From contig NZ_CP109131.1 in the NCBI RefSeq assembly GCF_035917995.1, forward strand, positions 3,100,001 through 3,164,000: 64,000 nucleotides of DNA, given 5' to 3'. Shown here piece after piece: positions 1 through 8,239 of the stretch. Under the pieces are notes generated by a model. It was not told the DNA's origin. It saw only the letters and a program-made list of their open reading frames with translations, and searched no databases. The DNA is from Streptosporangium sp. NBC_01755. GTDB taxonomy: Bacteria > Actinomycetota > Actinomycetes > Streptosporangiales > Streptosporangiaceae. The position numbers and the translations under genes were made by a program. Each line of letters opens with the position of its first letter. Position 1 is the stretch's first letter.

Positions 1-1244
1 TCCGGATCGACCTGGACGAACGGCAGCCGGCCCTCGGCGGCCAGCCAGAAATGCCAGAACCGGTACCAGCGGCCGTAGTACGGCACGTGACGCAGCAGCC
101 AGAACATGCCGGGACGGATGTCATCGTGGTAGGTCGGTGTGGGCAGCATCCACGGCGCGTTGCGCTGGAACACCGTGAGGTGCTCGACCTGGTCGGCGAT
201 CGCGGGCACGATCTGGTACGCGCTGGCGCCGGTGCCGATCACTGCCACCCGCAGGCCGGTGAGGTCGAGTTCCCGGTCCCATTGCGCGGAATGGAACGAG
301 CGGCCCGCGAAGGTGTCCCGGCCGGGGATGTCGGGGATGTTGGGGCGGTTGAGCTGCCCGACCGCGGTGATGATCGCCTGGAAGTGGTGGGTGCGGGTGT
401 TGCCGTCGGAGTCCCGGACGGTCACATCCCATCCCTGCTTCGTCTCGTCGAAGCAGGCCTCGACGACCTCGGTGCCGAAACGAATGTGCGGGCGCAGCCC
501 GAACCGGGTCGCCACGTCCTGGAGATACGCCTCGATCTCCACCTGCTCGGAGAACTGCTGCGGCCAGTCCGGCTTCTGCGCGAACGAGTAGCTGTAGGCA
601 TAGTTCGGGGTGTCGAGCCGGCACCCGGGATAGACGTTCTCCCACCAGGTGCCGCCCACCTCCGGGTTCTTCTCGAACATCACGAACGGCACACCGGCCT
701 GGCGCAGGCGGTGCGCGGCGGCCATGCCGGAGATGCCGGCCCCTATGACGGCGACGGTGAAGTCCGCCTCCGGGGCGATGTCCTGCTTCGACCAGCCCGG
801 TGTCCCGTAGTCGCGGGGAAGACCCAGCTCGTGGCGGAGCAGCGGGATGTATTCGGGTCCGGCGTCCTTGGTGAGGAACCGCATGATGCGGTTGAGGGCG
901 GCCGCGCTCGGCTCCGCGCTCGGCTCCGCGGCGCGGACCGACCCCCGGTCCCGAAGACGGATGAGCGCCTGGAGCGCCACCGCGCGTGCGCGCTCCTGGC
1001 TCGCCGCGCTCATCCCCCCCTGCGGAGCGATCACGGAGTCCATGGGAGGCAGTGGCGGCTTGAGATCGTCGCCGAGCAGTTCGGGCTCGTCGTCGACCAG
1101 TGCCAGCGCGGCCAGCAGGGCGGGCAGCTCCGCATCCGCCAACGCCCGGGCGATGAAGTCGTCGTCCTCGGTGATCGGCAGAACGTCGTCGTAGTCGGGT
1201 TCGGTGAAAGCGATGAAATCGCTGGGCCCCGATTGCGCCGGCAT
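1..1244 (-). CDS. Baeyer-Villiger flavin monooxygenase (HAPMO-like), 3' end beyond the left edge
   Basis: Partial gene: about 414 N-terminal codons lie in the window and the C-terminus is beyond base 1. Translation from ATG at 1244 gives an acidic extension of roughly 160 residues, then the FAD-binding motif GAGISG, the NADPH-binding motif GTGASA further on, and the Baeyer-Villiger fingerprint FAGRSFHSAQWD between them (consensus FxGxxxHxxxW). The long extension before the first Rossmann motif resembles 4-hydroxyacetophenone monooxygenase rather than cyclohexanone monooxygenase. Family role: FAD- and NADPH-dependent insertion of oxygen next to a ketone to give an ester or lactone. The start is 5 bases after the stop of the upstream hydrolase, so the two are probably co-translated, and an esterase next door fits ester cleavage. 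Substrate is not shown. A short GCGGAGCCGA-type duplication near 905-930 encodes an AEPSAEPSA stretch. Confidence 0.88.
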   Translation of the reverse strand, partial: MPAQSGPSDFIAFTEPDYDDVLPITEDDDFIARALADAELPALLAALALVDDEPELLGDDLKPPLPPMDSVIAPQGGMSAASQERARAVALQALIRLRDRGSVRAAEPSAEPSAAALNRIMRFLTKDAGPEYIPLLRHELGLPRDYGTPGWSKQDIAPEADFTVAVIGAGISGMAAAHRLRQAGVPFVMFEKNPEVGGTWWENVYPGCRLDTPNYAYSYSFAQKPDWPQQFSEQVEIEAYLQDVATRFGLRPHIRFGTEVVEACFDETKQGWDVTVRDSDGNTRTHHFQAIITAVGQLNRPNIPDIPGRDTFAGRSFHSAQWDRELDLTGLRVAVIGTGASAYQIVPAIADQVEHLTVFQRNAPWMLPTPTYHDDIRPGMFWLLRHVPYYGRWYRFWHFWLAAEGRLPFVQVDP

Positions 1245-1249
1245 CGGTT

Positions 1250-2092
1250 TCACACCGCCTTCTTCTGGAGGAACTCGGCGATCATGCGGCTCGTCTCCTC
1301 CGGCGCCTCGATGTTCGGCTCGTGGCTGTAGTCGACTTCCACGCTGGTCGCCCCGGGTGCGAGATCGGTCAGTTTCTTGGACCATCCGGTTTCCAGAAGC
1401 GTGTCGTACCGTCCCTCGACGAGCAGCAACGGCGTCTCCAGCTCGCGCATCCGATCAAGGAAGGTGTCCGGAGGAAGCTGCCGCTGCACGGCGGGGTTGC
1501 TCAGCCGCGGTGCCATCAGCGACTCCCAGTGGCCGGGGATGAGGCTGTTCTCATGCCGCCGGCGGATGTGGTCGTCCAGTCCTTCGGTGCTGCGGACGAT
1601 CAACCGGGTCATCTTCTCGGCCGCCTCAAGACTGGGCTCGTAGTCCGCGAGCGCGGCGATGCCCTCGGGGACTCGGAACGGTCCACCGGTGCCGGAGATG
1701 CTGACGGCGCGGTCGACCGGCCAGGGACGGCCGGGTTCCACCAGTGCCCGCAGCAGCAGGGAGCCGCCGAAGGAGGCACCGACGAAGTGTGCCCGGTCGA
1801 TGCCCAGTGCCTGGCAGAAGGCGGCGACGTGCACGATGCGCGCCGCGTAGGGGGACCGGTCGAGGAAGACGGCCTTGTCGGTGCCGCCCCAGCCGAGGAG
1901 TTCCGGCGCGACCACGTGGAAGTCCGCGGACAGGGCGTCGATCACCGGTCCCCAGCAGAGTTCCGCGGTGGTGCCGAAACCGCCGTCATGAATGAGTACG
2001 ACCGTGTCGCGCTGGGGGTCACCGGCCTCGACATAGGCGGTGCGGAAACCTCCGGCCATGACTGTCTGCACGGGGCGACTGGGCTTGGTCAC
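1250..2092 (-). CDS. alpha/beta-hydrolase, esterase-like
   Basis: 280 residues from a GTG start preceded by a good Shine-Dalgarno sequence (GAGGAAGGG). The fold is indicated by the HDGG oxyanion-loop region, the nucleophile elbow GASFGG (GxSxG), a late acid in EGRYD and a C-terminal His in YSHEPN, all in the usual order. Likely a carboxylester, lactone or C-C bond hydrolase. Position upstream of the Baeyer-Villiger monooxygenase, with a 5-base gap, suggests it hydrolyses the ester product. Substrate is unknown. Confidence 0.85.
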   Translation of the reverse strand: MTKPSRPVQTVMAGGFRTAYVEAGDPQRDTVVLIHDGGFGTTAELCWGPVIDALSADFHVVAPELLGWGGTDKAVFLDRSPYAARIVHVAAFCQALGIDRAHFVGASFGGSLLLRALVEPGRPWPVDRAVSISGTGGPFRVPEGIAALADYEPSLEAAEKMTRLIVRSTEGLDDHIRRRHENSLIPGHWESLMAPRLSNPAVQRQLPPDTFLDRMRELETPLLLVEGRYDTLLETGWSKKLTDLAPGATSVEVDYSHEPNIEAPEETSRMIAEFLQKKAV

Positions 2093-2153
2093 GCTTATGC
2101 CCTTCCTCTTTAGTCCTGTGATGTTTCTGGGTTGTTTGTCGGTGAGGGCGTGC

Positions 2154-2852
2154 TCAGTGCTTTACTGAGCCGCCGTCGACGCAGAGCGTCTGGCCGGTGA
2201 CGAAGGCGGCGCCCGGGGAGAGCAGAAATCTGACCGGCCCGACGATGTCCTCCGGGTAGGCGCGGCGCTTCAGCGAGCGAGTGCTGATGTTCTGCTCCTC
2301 GGTATGCGCCATCGACGCGATCATCGGCGTCGCGGTGATGCCCGGGCTGATCACGTTCACCGTGATCTCGTCGTCGCCGAGTTCATCGGCCAGACAGCGC
2401 GCGAACCCGATGACCCCCGCCTTCGAGGCGACGTAGGCGAAGAGGTTGCGCGGCCCCTTGAACACCGTGCCAGAGGCGAACAGCACGATACGGCCGCCCC
2501 TGACCATCATCGGGACGATCGCCTGGGTGAGCGCGATGGTCCCCTCCAGGTTGGTGCGCAGTACGCGCTCCCACACCTCACGCCCGGTGTCACGGAACGA
2601 TGACCAGTGGGTGGCCGCCGCGCAGTGCACGAGGTGATCGACCTGGGTCACGCCGCCCGCGGCGAGCCCGTCGCACATCGCCGTTATGCCGTCGGCGGTG
2701 CTCAGGTCGGCCACGACATACTGTGCGCCGTCGACTCGCTCCTCGGGAACGCGCAGGTCGACGACGACGACCGGCAGCCCGTCCGCGCACAGGGATCGTG
2801 TGATGGCCGCACCGATCCCGCTCGCGCCTCCGGTGACGACTGTGACCGTCAT
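2154..2852 (-). CDS. short-chain dehydrogenase/reductase (SDR)
   Basis: 232 residues. Classical SDR: cofactor motif TGGASGIG at the N-terminus, an HCAAA segment in place of NNAG, Ser in FASGT, catalytic YVASK, and a C-terminal CVDGG segment. NAD(P)H-dependent oxidoreduction of an alcohol or ketone is expected. The ATG at 2852 overlaps the stop of the upstream hydrolase in an ATGA arrangement, so translation is coupled. Longer in-frame extensions upstream run through the hydrolase gene and are not real. Substrate unknown; it probably serves the same degradation route as its neighbours. Confidence 0.86.
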   Translation of the reverse strand: MTVTVVTGGASGIGAAITRSLCADGLPVVVVDLRVPEERVDGAQYVVADLSTADGITAMCDGLAAGGVTQVDHLVHCAAATHWSSFRDTGREVWERVLRTNLEGTIALTQAIVPMMVRGGRIVLFASGTVFKGPRNLFAYVASKAGVIGFARCLADELGDDEITVNVISPGITATPMIASMAHTEEQNISTRSLKRRAYPEDIVGPVRFLLSPGAAFVTGQTLCVDGGSVKH

Positions 2853-3643
2853 AGAGCCGGTTCCTTCCTCATGTGTCGCTCGCCGCCGATCGCGGCGAAG
2901 AACGTCGTCAGCGCTTCGGTGAACGCCTCCGGGTTTTCGATATTGGACAAATGTCCGGCGCGGGGGATTACCCGAAGGGTAGCCCCGTGGATCCCCTGCT
3001 CCAGTTCCCGCAACAACGGCAGCGGGGTCTTGTTGTCGTCCGCTCCCGCGAGCACGAGCGTGGGGACATCGATGCCGGTGAGACGGCTGGTGTTGTCCAC
3101 CCGGAAGGTGGCCTCGGCGGAGGCGAGGTACGCCTCGGGTGAGACGGAGGCGATGGCGTCGTACAGCATGGCGCGGTCGGCGGACGCGAGCGGCCGGGTG
3201 AGGGTCTCTTTCAGGTAGGTCTCGGCGTAGCCGGCCATGCCCTGCTCGGGCAGGGCCCGCGAGATGGCCTCCATACGGCGGTCGGCGATCTCGGGCGCGA
3301 GCCCGGCGAAGGTGTTGGCGAGCACCAGGCTGCACACGCGATCGGGATGCCGCTCGGCGTACGCCACCGCCTGGACACCCCCCATGGAAAGACCCACCAG
3401 GTGCACCTTGCGGGAGACGGGGGCGAGTTCCGCGTGCAGATCGGTGACCCAGTCCGACAGGCGCAGCGGCCCCCGCCACGCCGTGTCTCCATGACCCCGG
3501 CTGTCGGGAGTGATCACCCGGTATCGGCCGGAGAGGGCCGTGGCCTGGGGGTGCCACAGGCGCCGGTCCGTCCCGAGGCTGTGGAGGAGCACGACGACCT
3601 CGCGGTTGTCCGGACCCGTGGTCATCGCCGATGCCTCACTCAT
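2849..3643 (-). CDS. alpha/beta-hydrolase, enol-lactonase (PcaD)-like
   Basis: 264 residues with LLHSLGTDRRLW near the start (oxyanion region), nucleophile elbow GLSMGG, acid in LAGADD and a C-terminal His in RAGHLSN. The pattern is that of 3-oxoadipate enol-lactonase-like hydrolases, though many related esterases share it. It overlaps the following SDR by 4 bases and the preceding SDR by 8 bases, so it sits within one tightly packed operon. Possible job: hydrolysis of a lactone or ester intermediate in ring degradation. Exact substrate cannot be told. Confidence 0.83.
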   Translation of the reverse strand: MSEASAMTTGPDNREVVVLLHSLGTDRRLWHPQATALSGRYRVITPDSRGHGDTAWRGPLRLSDWVTDLHAELAPVSRKVHLVGLSMGGVQAVAYAERHPDRVCSLVLANTFAGLAPEIADRRMEAISRALPEQGMAGYAETYLKETLTRPLASADRAMLYDAIASVSPEAYLASAEATFRVDNTSRLTGIDVPTLVLAGADDNKTPLPLLRELEQGIHGATLRVIPRAGHLSNIENPEAFTEALTTFFAAIGGERHMRKEPAL

Positions 3644-4394
3644 TGTCGAAGTACTTGATGACGGCGGTGGCGCCGCCGTCGACGGTCAGGGCGACGCCGT
3701 TCACTCCGGCCGCGGCGTCCTGGCACAGGAACTCCACGGCGGCGGCGACCTCGTCCACGGTGACGATCCTCCCGATCGGGCTACGCCGTGCCATCTCCGG
3801 GATCAGCGCCGTATTGAACATGGGCGTGTCCATCGCGCCCGGGCAGACGGCGTTGACGGTGATGCCGGTTCCCCAGAAGTCGGTGAGGAGGGACCGGGTC
3901 AGGTTGACCAGTCCCGCCTTGGACGCGGCATAGCTGGGGAACGGGTATCCGGTCGTGCCCGCCACCGAGGCGACGTTGACGATCCGGCCGCTCCCGCGAT
4001 CCAGCAGGTCCCTGGCGAACGCCCGGATAACCGCGTAGGGACCGCCGAGGTTGACGTCGACGGCGCGCAGGAACGCGTCGTGATCAAGGTCGAGCAGCAG
4101 CCGCCGGTCGATCGTGCCGGCGACGTTGACGATGATCGACGCCGCGCCCAGACGCGTGGTGATCTCGTCTCGCCAGCCCTGCACGGCTGCCTCGTCGGTG
4201 ACGTCGACCTGCCACGACATCGCGGTCCCTCCGTCGGAGACGATGCCGTGCGCCGTCTCCCGCGCGGCCTGCCCGTCGAGGTCGCCACACGCCACGCGAG
4301 CGCCCGAACGCGACAGCGCGCGCGCCACCGCCCGGCCGAGGCCACCTCCTGCGCCGGTGACGACGGCGGTTCGATCGCTCAGTGGGTGGGACAT
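3636..4394 (-). CDS. short-chain dehydrogenase/reductase (SDR)
   Basis: 252 residues if started at ATG 4394, which has AAAGGA about 10 bases upstream; an in-frame ATG at 4424 would add 10 residues. Motifs: TGAGGGLG for cofactor, NVAGT, catalytic Ser in VASVAG, YAASK, and CPG followed by DTPMF. Family role is NAD(P)-dependent alcohol/ketone interconversion. It is a second, clearly different SDR of the operon, overlapping the hydrolase gene by 8 bases. Together with the monooxygenase it would fit stepwise oxidation of an alcohol to a ketone and then an ester. Confidence 0.85.
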   Translation of the reverse strand: MSHPLSDRTAVVTGAGGGLGRAVARALSRSGARVACGDLDGQAARETAHGIVSDGGTAMSWQVDVTDEAAVQGWRDEITTRLGAASIIVNVAGTIDRRLLLDLDHDAFLRAVDVNLGGPYAVIRAFARDLLDRGSGRIVNVASVAGTTGYPFPSYAASKAGLVNLTRSLLTDFWGTGITVNAVCPGAMDTPMFNTALIPEMARRSPIGRIVTVDEVAAAVEFLCQDAAAGVNGVALTVDGGATAVIKYFDNE

Positions 4395-4442
4395 GGTCGT
4401 GGCGTCCTTTCGGTGTTGGGGCATCGTGCGTTCAGTGGGCGT

Positions 4443-4637
4443 TCAGCGGGCGTTCCGTGCGGCGAGGCTGGTGCCTCCCACCGCCCAGTTCTCCGGCTGC
4501 ACCCGCTCCACGAGCACGTGCACTGCCGCCGGGTCGGAGCCGGTCGCCGTGACGTAGGCGTCTGTGACCGTGTGGAGCAGGTTCTCGATGACCTCCGGGC
4601 TCAGCGGTGCGGCGTGGTTGATGCGGATCAGGGGCAT
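4443..4637 (-). CDS. 4-oxalocrotonate tautomerase family protein
   Basis: 64 residues, the usual length of 4-OT monomers, beginning PLIRI after the initiator Met so that Pro1 becomes the catalytic N-terminal base. The C-terminal part keeps the hydrophobic VxVLVERV beta-strand pattern. Such enzymes are small hexameric tautomerases or isomerases of 2-hydroxymuconate-type intermediates. Placement in an operon with a monooxygenase and a PcaD-like hydrolase supports an aromatic or cyclic ketone degradation route. Confidence 0.8.
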   Translation of the reverse strand: MPLIRINHAAPLSPEVIENLLHTVTDAYVTATGSDPAAVHVLVERVQPENWAVGGTSLAARNAR

Positions 4638-4685
4638 GACACTTCTCCGAGTGCGTCGGTGGAAAGGTAGCGGTCGCTTGGTGGG

Positions 4686-6050
4686 TCAGTTCCGTGCCGC
4701 CGGGTCCGCCACGCCCGTCGGGCGATCGGAGCCATCACCGGAGGTCGCCTCGCCGAGGCCCAGGTGGCGGGTTTCGCCGGCGACGAACACCCCCAGCAGG
4801 AACAGTACGGCGAAGGCGGCGATGCCGATCGCCAGGCGGGAGGGGATGTCGCTGACCTCCGGGCTGAAGAAGGTGACGATCGCCGGCATCACACCGCCGA
4901 TCGCGAAGCCGAGGTTCCAGCTCAGCCCCGTGCCGGTGGCGCGGATCTCGGTGGGGAAGCGCTCGTTGAGGAAAATGAGCATCGGTGCCCCCGCCGCCAT
5001 CACCACGAAGGCCATGACGGTCGCGACCACCGTGATCACAACGGCTTCGCCGGGCTGCCGGTCCGCCAGCCACAGGTACAGGAAGGGAACCGCGACGAGG
5101 GTGGCGGTCCCGAACCCGAGGAACACTGGACGGCGGCCGTACCGGTCGCTGAGGTGGCCACCGATGATCCCTCCCGCGATGATGCCCAGGTTGGCGATGA
5201 TCAAGATAATCGCCGCGGTGGTCTTGCCGATGCCGATGTTCGCACCGAAGAAGGTCGGGAAGAAGCCCACCGTGAGGTAGTAGAACGCGGCGCCACCGGC
5301 GGTGACGGCGGTGTTGACCAGCATCACGGTGCGGTACTGACGTGCGAAGACCTGTCGCAGGGGCGACTTCCGCGGGGTGGGACGGTCCTGACGCGCGGCC
5401 CACAGCGGGGATTCCTCGGTCCGGCGGTAGACGTAGAAGCTGAAAACGGCCGTGACGATGCCCGTGAAGAACATGACCCGCCAGCCCATCGTGGCGAACG
5501 CCTCTCCCGGGAACAGCGTGGAGATCACGAAGTAGGCGATCGACGCCAGGACGGCTCCGGCACCCGCGCCGCCACCCGCGACCAGGCCCGACATCAGACC
5601 GCGATGCCCGGGCTGTACGGTCTCGGTTCCGAGCGTGTGCGTCGACGCCACAACCCCGCCCACGAAGATGCCCTGGATCATTCGCAGGATGAGGAACAGC
5701 GACGGCGCGAGGTAGCCCGCCGCCTCGTAGGTGGGTACGGCGCCCATCAGGGCGGTCGAGATGCCGACACCGCTGATGGACACGAGCATGGCGAGTTTGC
5801 GTCCGTTGCGGTCCGCGTAGGCACCGAAGAGCGCCGAGCCGAGCGGCCTCATCAGCAGAGTGACCGCGAACGAGGCGTACACGAACGTCAGCTGCAGGGT
5901 CGCGTTCCCCGCGGGGAACAGCAGCGGGCCGATGGTCGAGGCCACGAACAGGATGACGGTGAGGTCATACAGGTCCATCGCCCATCCGGTGATGGATGCG
6001 ATGCCAGCCGATCGCACCTGGCGTTTGCGCACGCCGTTGACATCGTCCAC
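4686..6050 (-). CDS. MFS transporter, metabolite:H+ symporter type
   Basis: 454 residues from a GTG start with AGGAGA a few bases upstream. It shows about 12 hydrophobic segments, the loop 2-3 motif DRNGRKLAML and its second-half counterpart GGHLSDRYGRRPVF, both typical of the metabolite:H+ symporter branch (shikimate or aromatic-acid carriers). It is the first gene of the minus-strand operon and probably imports the compound the operon degrades. The divergent IclR gene starts about 125 bases away, so shared control through the intervening palindrome is likely. Substrate is not readable. Confidence 0.86.
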   Translation of the reverse strand: MDDVNGVRKRQVRSAGIASITGWAMDLYDLTVILFVASTIGPLLFPAGNATLQLTFVYASFAVTLLMRPLGSALFGAYADRNGRKLAMLVSISGVGISTALMGAVPTYEAAGYLAPSLFLILRMIQGIFVGGVVASTHTLGTETVQPGHRGLMSGLVAGGGAGAGAVLASIAYFVISTLFPGEAFATMGWRVMFFTGIVTAVFSFYVYRRTEESPLWAARQDRPTPRKSPLRQVFARQYRTVMLVNTAVTAGGAAFYYLTVGFFPTFFGANIGIGKTTAAIILIIANLGIIAGGIIGGHLSDRYGRRPVFLGFGTATLVAVPFLYLWLADRQPGEAVVITVVATVMAFVVMAAGAPMLIFLNERFPTEIRATGTGLSWNLGFAIGGVMPAIVTFFSPEVSDIPSRLAIGIAAFAVLFLLGVFVAGETRHLGLGEATSGDGSDRPTGVADPAARN

Positions 6051-6129
6051 GTGGTTCTCCTATGGCTGGGGCCCCAGCGGTTGTGGGGGGTGGTGTGCAC
6101 CATATGCAGGACGTTTCTCAGTACGCAAT

Positions 6130-6189
6130 ATGTTGTTCACCATAGCGGAACACTTCTTCCGGGGATCGGTCCGCTATGGTGAACAACAT
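6130..6189. promoter_or_regulatory. 20-bp-arm inverted repeat, candidate IclR operator
   Basis: Perfect 20-base arms at 6130-6149 and 6170-6189, separated by 20 bases. The left arm reads ATGTTGTTCACCATAGCGGA. The right arm includes the first two candidate start codons of the IclR gene (6176 and 6188), so bound protein would block its own expression as well as the divergent MFS operon. Arms this long and exact are more than a typical IclR box. It could also fold as a hairpin in the leader RNA. Confidence 0.75.
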
Positions 6190-6952
6190 GGCTGACACCA
6201 AGGCGCTGTCATCGGTGAACCGGGCGCTGACGATGATCGAGCTCCTGGCCGAAAGCAGCGGCCTCACCGTCACCCAGCTCGCGGACCGACTCGGCACCGG
6301 AAAGGCGACCGCCTTCCGGCTCGCCAAGACACTCGTCGATCGCGGCTGGCTGGTGAAGGACGCGGACCTGCACTACCGGCTCGGCCCCGGAATCCTCGGC
6401 CTCTCGCCCGCCACGCAGGCGAAGCACGACCTCAAGGCCACGTTGCGGCCGATCCTGGAAGAACTCCACGATGCCACCAAGGAGACCGTCCATCTCACCG
6501 AGCTCCACGGCCGGCACATCATCTATCTGGATCAGCTGGTCTCACCGAAACCGGTCCGCTCCGTCAGCACCCTCGGCAGCCGCTCCCCCGCCCACTGCGT
6601 GTCACCGGGACTCGCGCTCATGGCCGCCCTGCCCGCCGAAACACTCAACTGGATCCTGGCCGTCCCGCTGCAGCGCTATACCGAGCGGTCGATGACGGAC
6701 CAGGCCGAGATCCGCGAGGAGTTGTCGCGAGTGCGCACCCGTGGATACGCGATCAACCGCGGCTCCTACCGTCCCGAGGTCGGAGGCGTCGGAGTCGCGA
6801 TCGTCGACGCCCGCCGAAGGCCGATCGCCGGTATCTCCGTGTGCATGCCCACCTATCGGATGCAGACCTCGGACCTCGCCGAGATCGGCAGGCGTCTCAT
6901 CGACGCCGCCGCGGACGCCCAACGCAGGATCACGCTCGCTCGCATCACCTAA
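6176..6952 (+). CDS. IclR-family transcriptional regulator
   Basis: 258 residues from ATG 6176; an in-frame ATG at 6188 (giving MADTKALSS) is equally plausible because neither has a strong ribosome site. The N-terminal winged helix contains LTVTQLADRLGTGKATAFRLAKTL, then the IclR effector domain (about residues 80-250) with RHIIYLDQL and the GGVGVAIVD stretch. IclR proteins sense small aromatic or carboxylic acids and usually control an adjacent catabolic operon. It is divergent from the MFS-to-monooxygenase operon and overlaps a large palindrome, which supports local control with autoregulation. Confidence 0.88.
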   Translation: MVNNMADTKALSSVNRALTMIELLAESSGLTVTQLADRLGTGKATAFRLAKTLVDRGWLVKDADLHYRLGPGILGLSPATQAKHDLKATLRPILEELHDATKETVHLTELHGRHIIYLDQLVSPKPVRSVSTLGSRSPAHCVSPGLALMAALPAETLNWILAVPLQRYTERSMTDQAEIREELSRVRTRGYAINRGSYRPEVGGVGVAIVDARRRPIAGISVCMPTYRMQTSDLAEIGRRLIDAAADAQRRITLARIT

Positions 6953-7087
6953 GAGACCGTGAGGTAGCCGGCCGGTCGCCGTGTGCTGTCACACGTCGAT
7001 CACGGTCGGCGTGGTCGGAGGACGCCTTTACCGGACCGGGTTTGGGTGTTGCCGTCTCCTGACATGGCGCATTCCTCTCACCTCGAA

Positions 7088-7121
7088 AGTATGTAAGATG
7101 TTGCTTAAACACTTACATACT
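7088..7121. promoter_or_regulatory. inverted repeat, candidate ArsR operator
   Basis: AGTATGTAAG (7088-7097) and CTTACATACT (7112-7121) form perfect 10-base arms with a 14-base spacer, ending 33 bases before the ArsR gene start. The A+T-rich site contrasts with its surroundings. Autorepressed ArsR genes typically carry such a site over their promoter. Confidence 0.65.
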
Positions 7122-7154
7122 CTCCAGACAGTGCGCAAACAAAGGCGGTGGGCC

Positions 7155-7493
7155 ATGGACGACGCCCTGCGGGCGGTGGCGGACCCGACCCGCCGCGCCA
7201 TCCTCGTCCTGGTGCGGGACCGCGAGGTGTCGGCAGGCGAGATCGCCGAGCGCTTTCCTGAGATCAGTCGCCCGGCGGTCTCCCAGCATCTGCGGACGCT
7301 GACAGCAGCCCGCCTCGTCGACGTCCGCCGCGCAGGCAACCGCCGCTTCTACCGACTACGTCCCGAGGGCCTGGCCGAGGCGGTGACGTTCTTGGAGACG
7401 ATGTGGTCCACCTCGCTCAGCCGCCTCCAGCGCGAGGCCGAACGAGAAGAACACGCGCACACCGGCGACCAGGATGCGAAGGGATCATTGTGA
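7155..7493 (+). CDS. ArsR-family HTH regulator
   Basis: 112 residues from ATG 7155 (AAAGGCGG upstream); upstream in-frame extension to 6981 crosses the operator and is unlikely. Starts MDDALRAVADPTRRAIL, the usual ArsR opening, followed by a winged helix with SRPAVSQHLRTL as recognition helix and GNRRFYRL in the wing. No metal-binding ELCVC motif is seen, so it belongs to the metal-independent group that is commonly paired with SRPBCC proteins. The next gene overlaps its stop by 4 bases (GTGA). Confidence 0.86.
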   Translation: MDDALRAVADPTRRAILVLVRDREVSAGEIAERFPEISRPAVSQHLRTLTAARLVDVRRAGNRRFYRLRPEGLAEAVTFLETMWSTSLSRLQREAEREEHAHTGDQDAKGSL

Positions 7494-8005
7494 GCAGGAC
7501 GATCGAGCAGACGTTGCACATCCGCGCGCGTCCCGAGACGGTGTGGCGGTTCTTCACGGACCCGGCACGCCTGGCGCGATGGTGGGGAACGTCCGAGCTG
7601 GACGCCCGCCCTGGCGGCACCCTGCAGGTCGCGATGCACGAGGGCCCACGCCCGGTGATGCTCGGGCGGTTCGTGGAGCTCGTGCCGTATGAACGGATCG
7701 TCTTCACCTTCGGCTGGGAGGCCACGCCGGGAGCGCCCGACATCCCACCCGAGGCCTCCCGGGTCGAAGTCACCCTGACCCGGGACGGTGACGGCACCAA
7801 GCTCACCCTCCACCACAGCGGTTTGCCGGCCCTACTCGAAGAGGAGACCGGCGACGGCTGGGCGCACATGCTCCGTCGTCTCGGTGAAACGGCGGCCACG
7901 AGCCACACTCGTACCGGCGAGAAACCTGGCGACCCTGAACAGCCGCGACACCATGTCCGGGTGGAGCCGATCACGTCGTTCACAGCCGGCCAACACGATC
8001 GCTGA
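7490..8005 (+). CDS. SRPBCC (AHSA1-like) domain protein
   Basis: 171 residues from a GTG start that overlaps the ArsR stop. The domain opens with IRARPETVWRFFTDPARLARWWG and includes ELVPYERIVFTFGWE and TLTRDGDGTKLTLHHSGLP, the standard AHSA1/START-like pattern of a helix-grip fold that binds hydrophobic ligands. ArsR-SRPBCC pairs are common in actinobacteria; the ligand and purpose are usually unknown. A 35-residue polar tail after the domain has no recognisable feature. Confidence 0.82.
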   Translation: MSRTIEQTLHIRARPETVWRFFTDPARLARWWGTSELDARPGGTLQVAMHEGPRPVMLGRFVELVPYERIVFTFGWEATPGAPDIPPEASRVEVTLTRDGDGTKLTLHHSGLPALLEEETGDGWAHMLRRLGETAATSHTRTGEKPGDPEQPRHHVRVEPITSFTAGQHDR

Positions 8006-8239
8006 CCGGGGCCAGACGACCTGTTCCTCAGGGGCCAAGATGGTTGTTCAAGGCCAGGCAAGTCCTCGGTGGTGATGGTGGCAGTCCGGCGACTGAGCGA
8101 CCGATGCGGTGGCCGCGGCGCTCAGCTCGAAATAGATGATGGCCGCTTTTCGCGAAAATCTCGACTTCCAAACCTAGAGTGATCAGAGTCGCGATACCGG
8201 GAAGCACTCGCCTGGTCGACCGCTCAGGGAGAGGACGTC

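Noticed and set aside
121..645. 174-codon minus-strand frame inside the monooxygenase
   Set aside because: Wrong frame. The adjacent frame encodes the BVMO with all fingerprints, continuing past the left edge.
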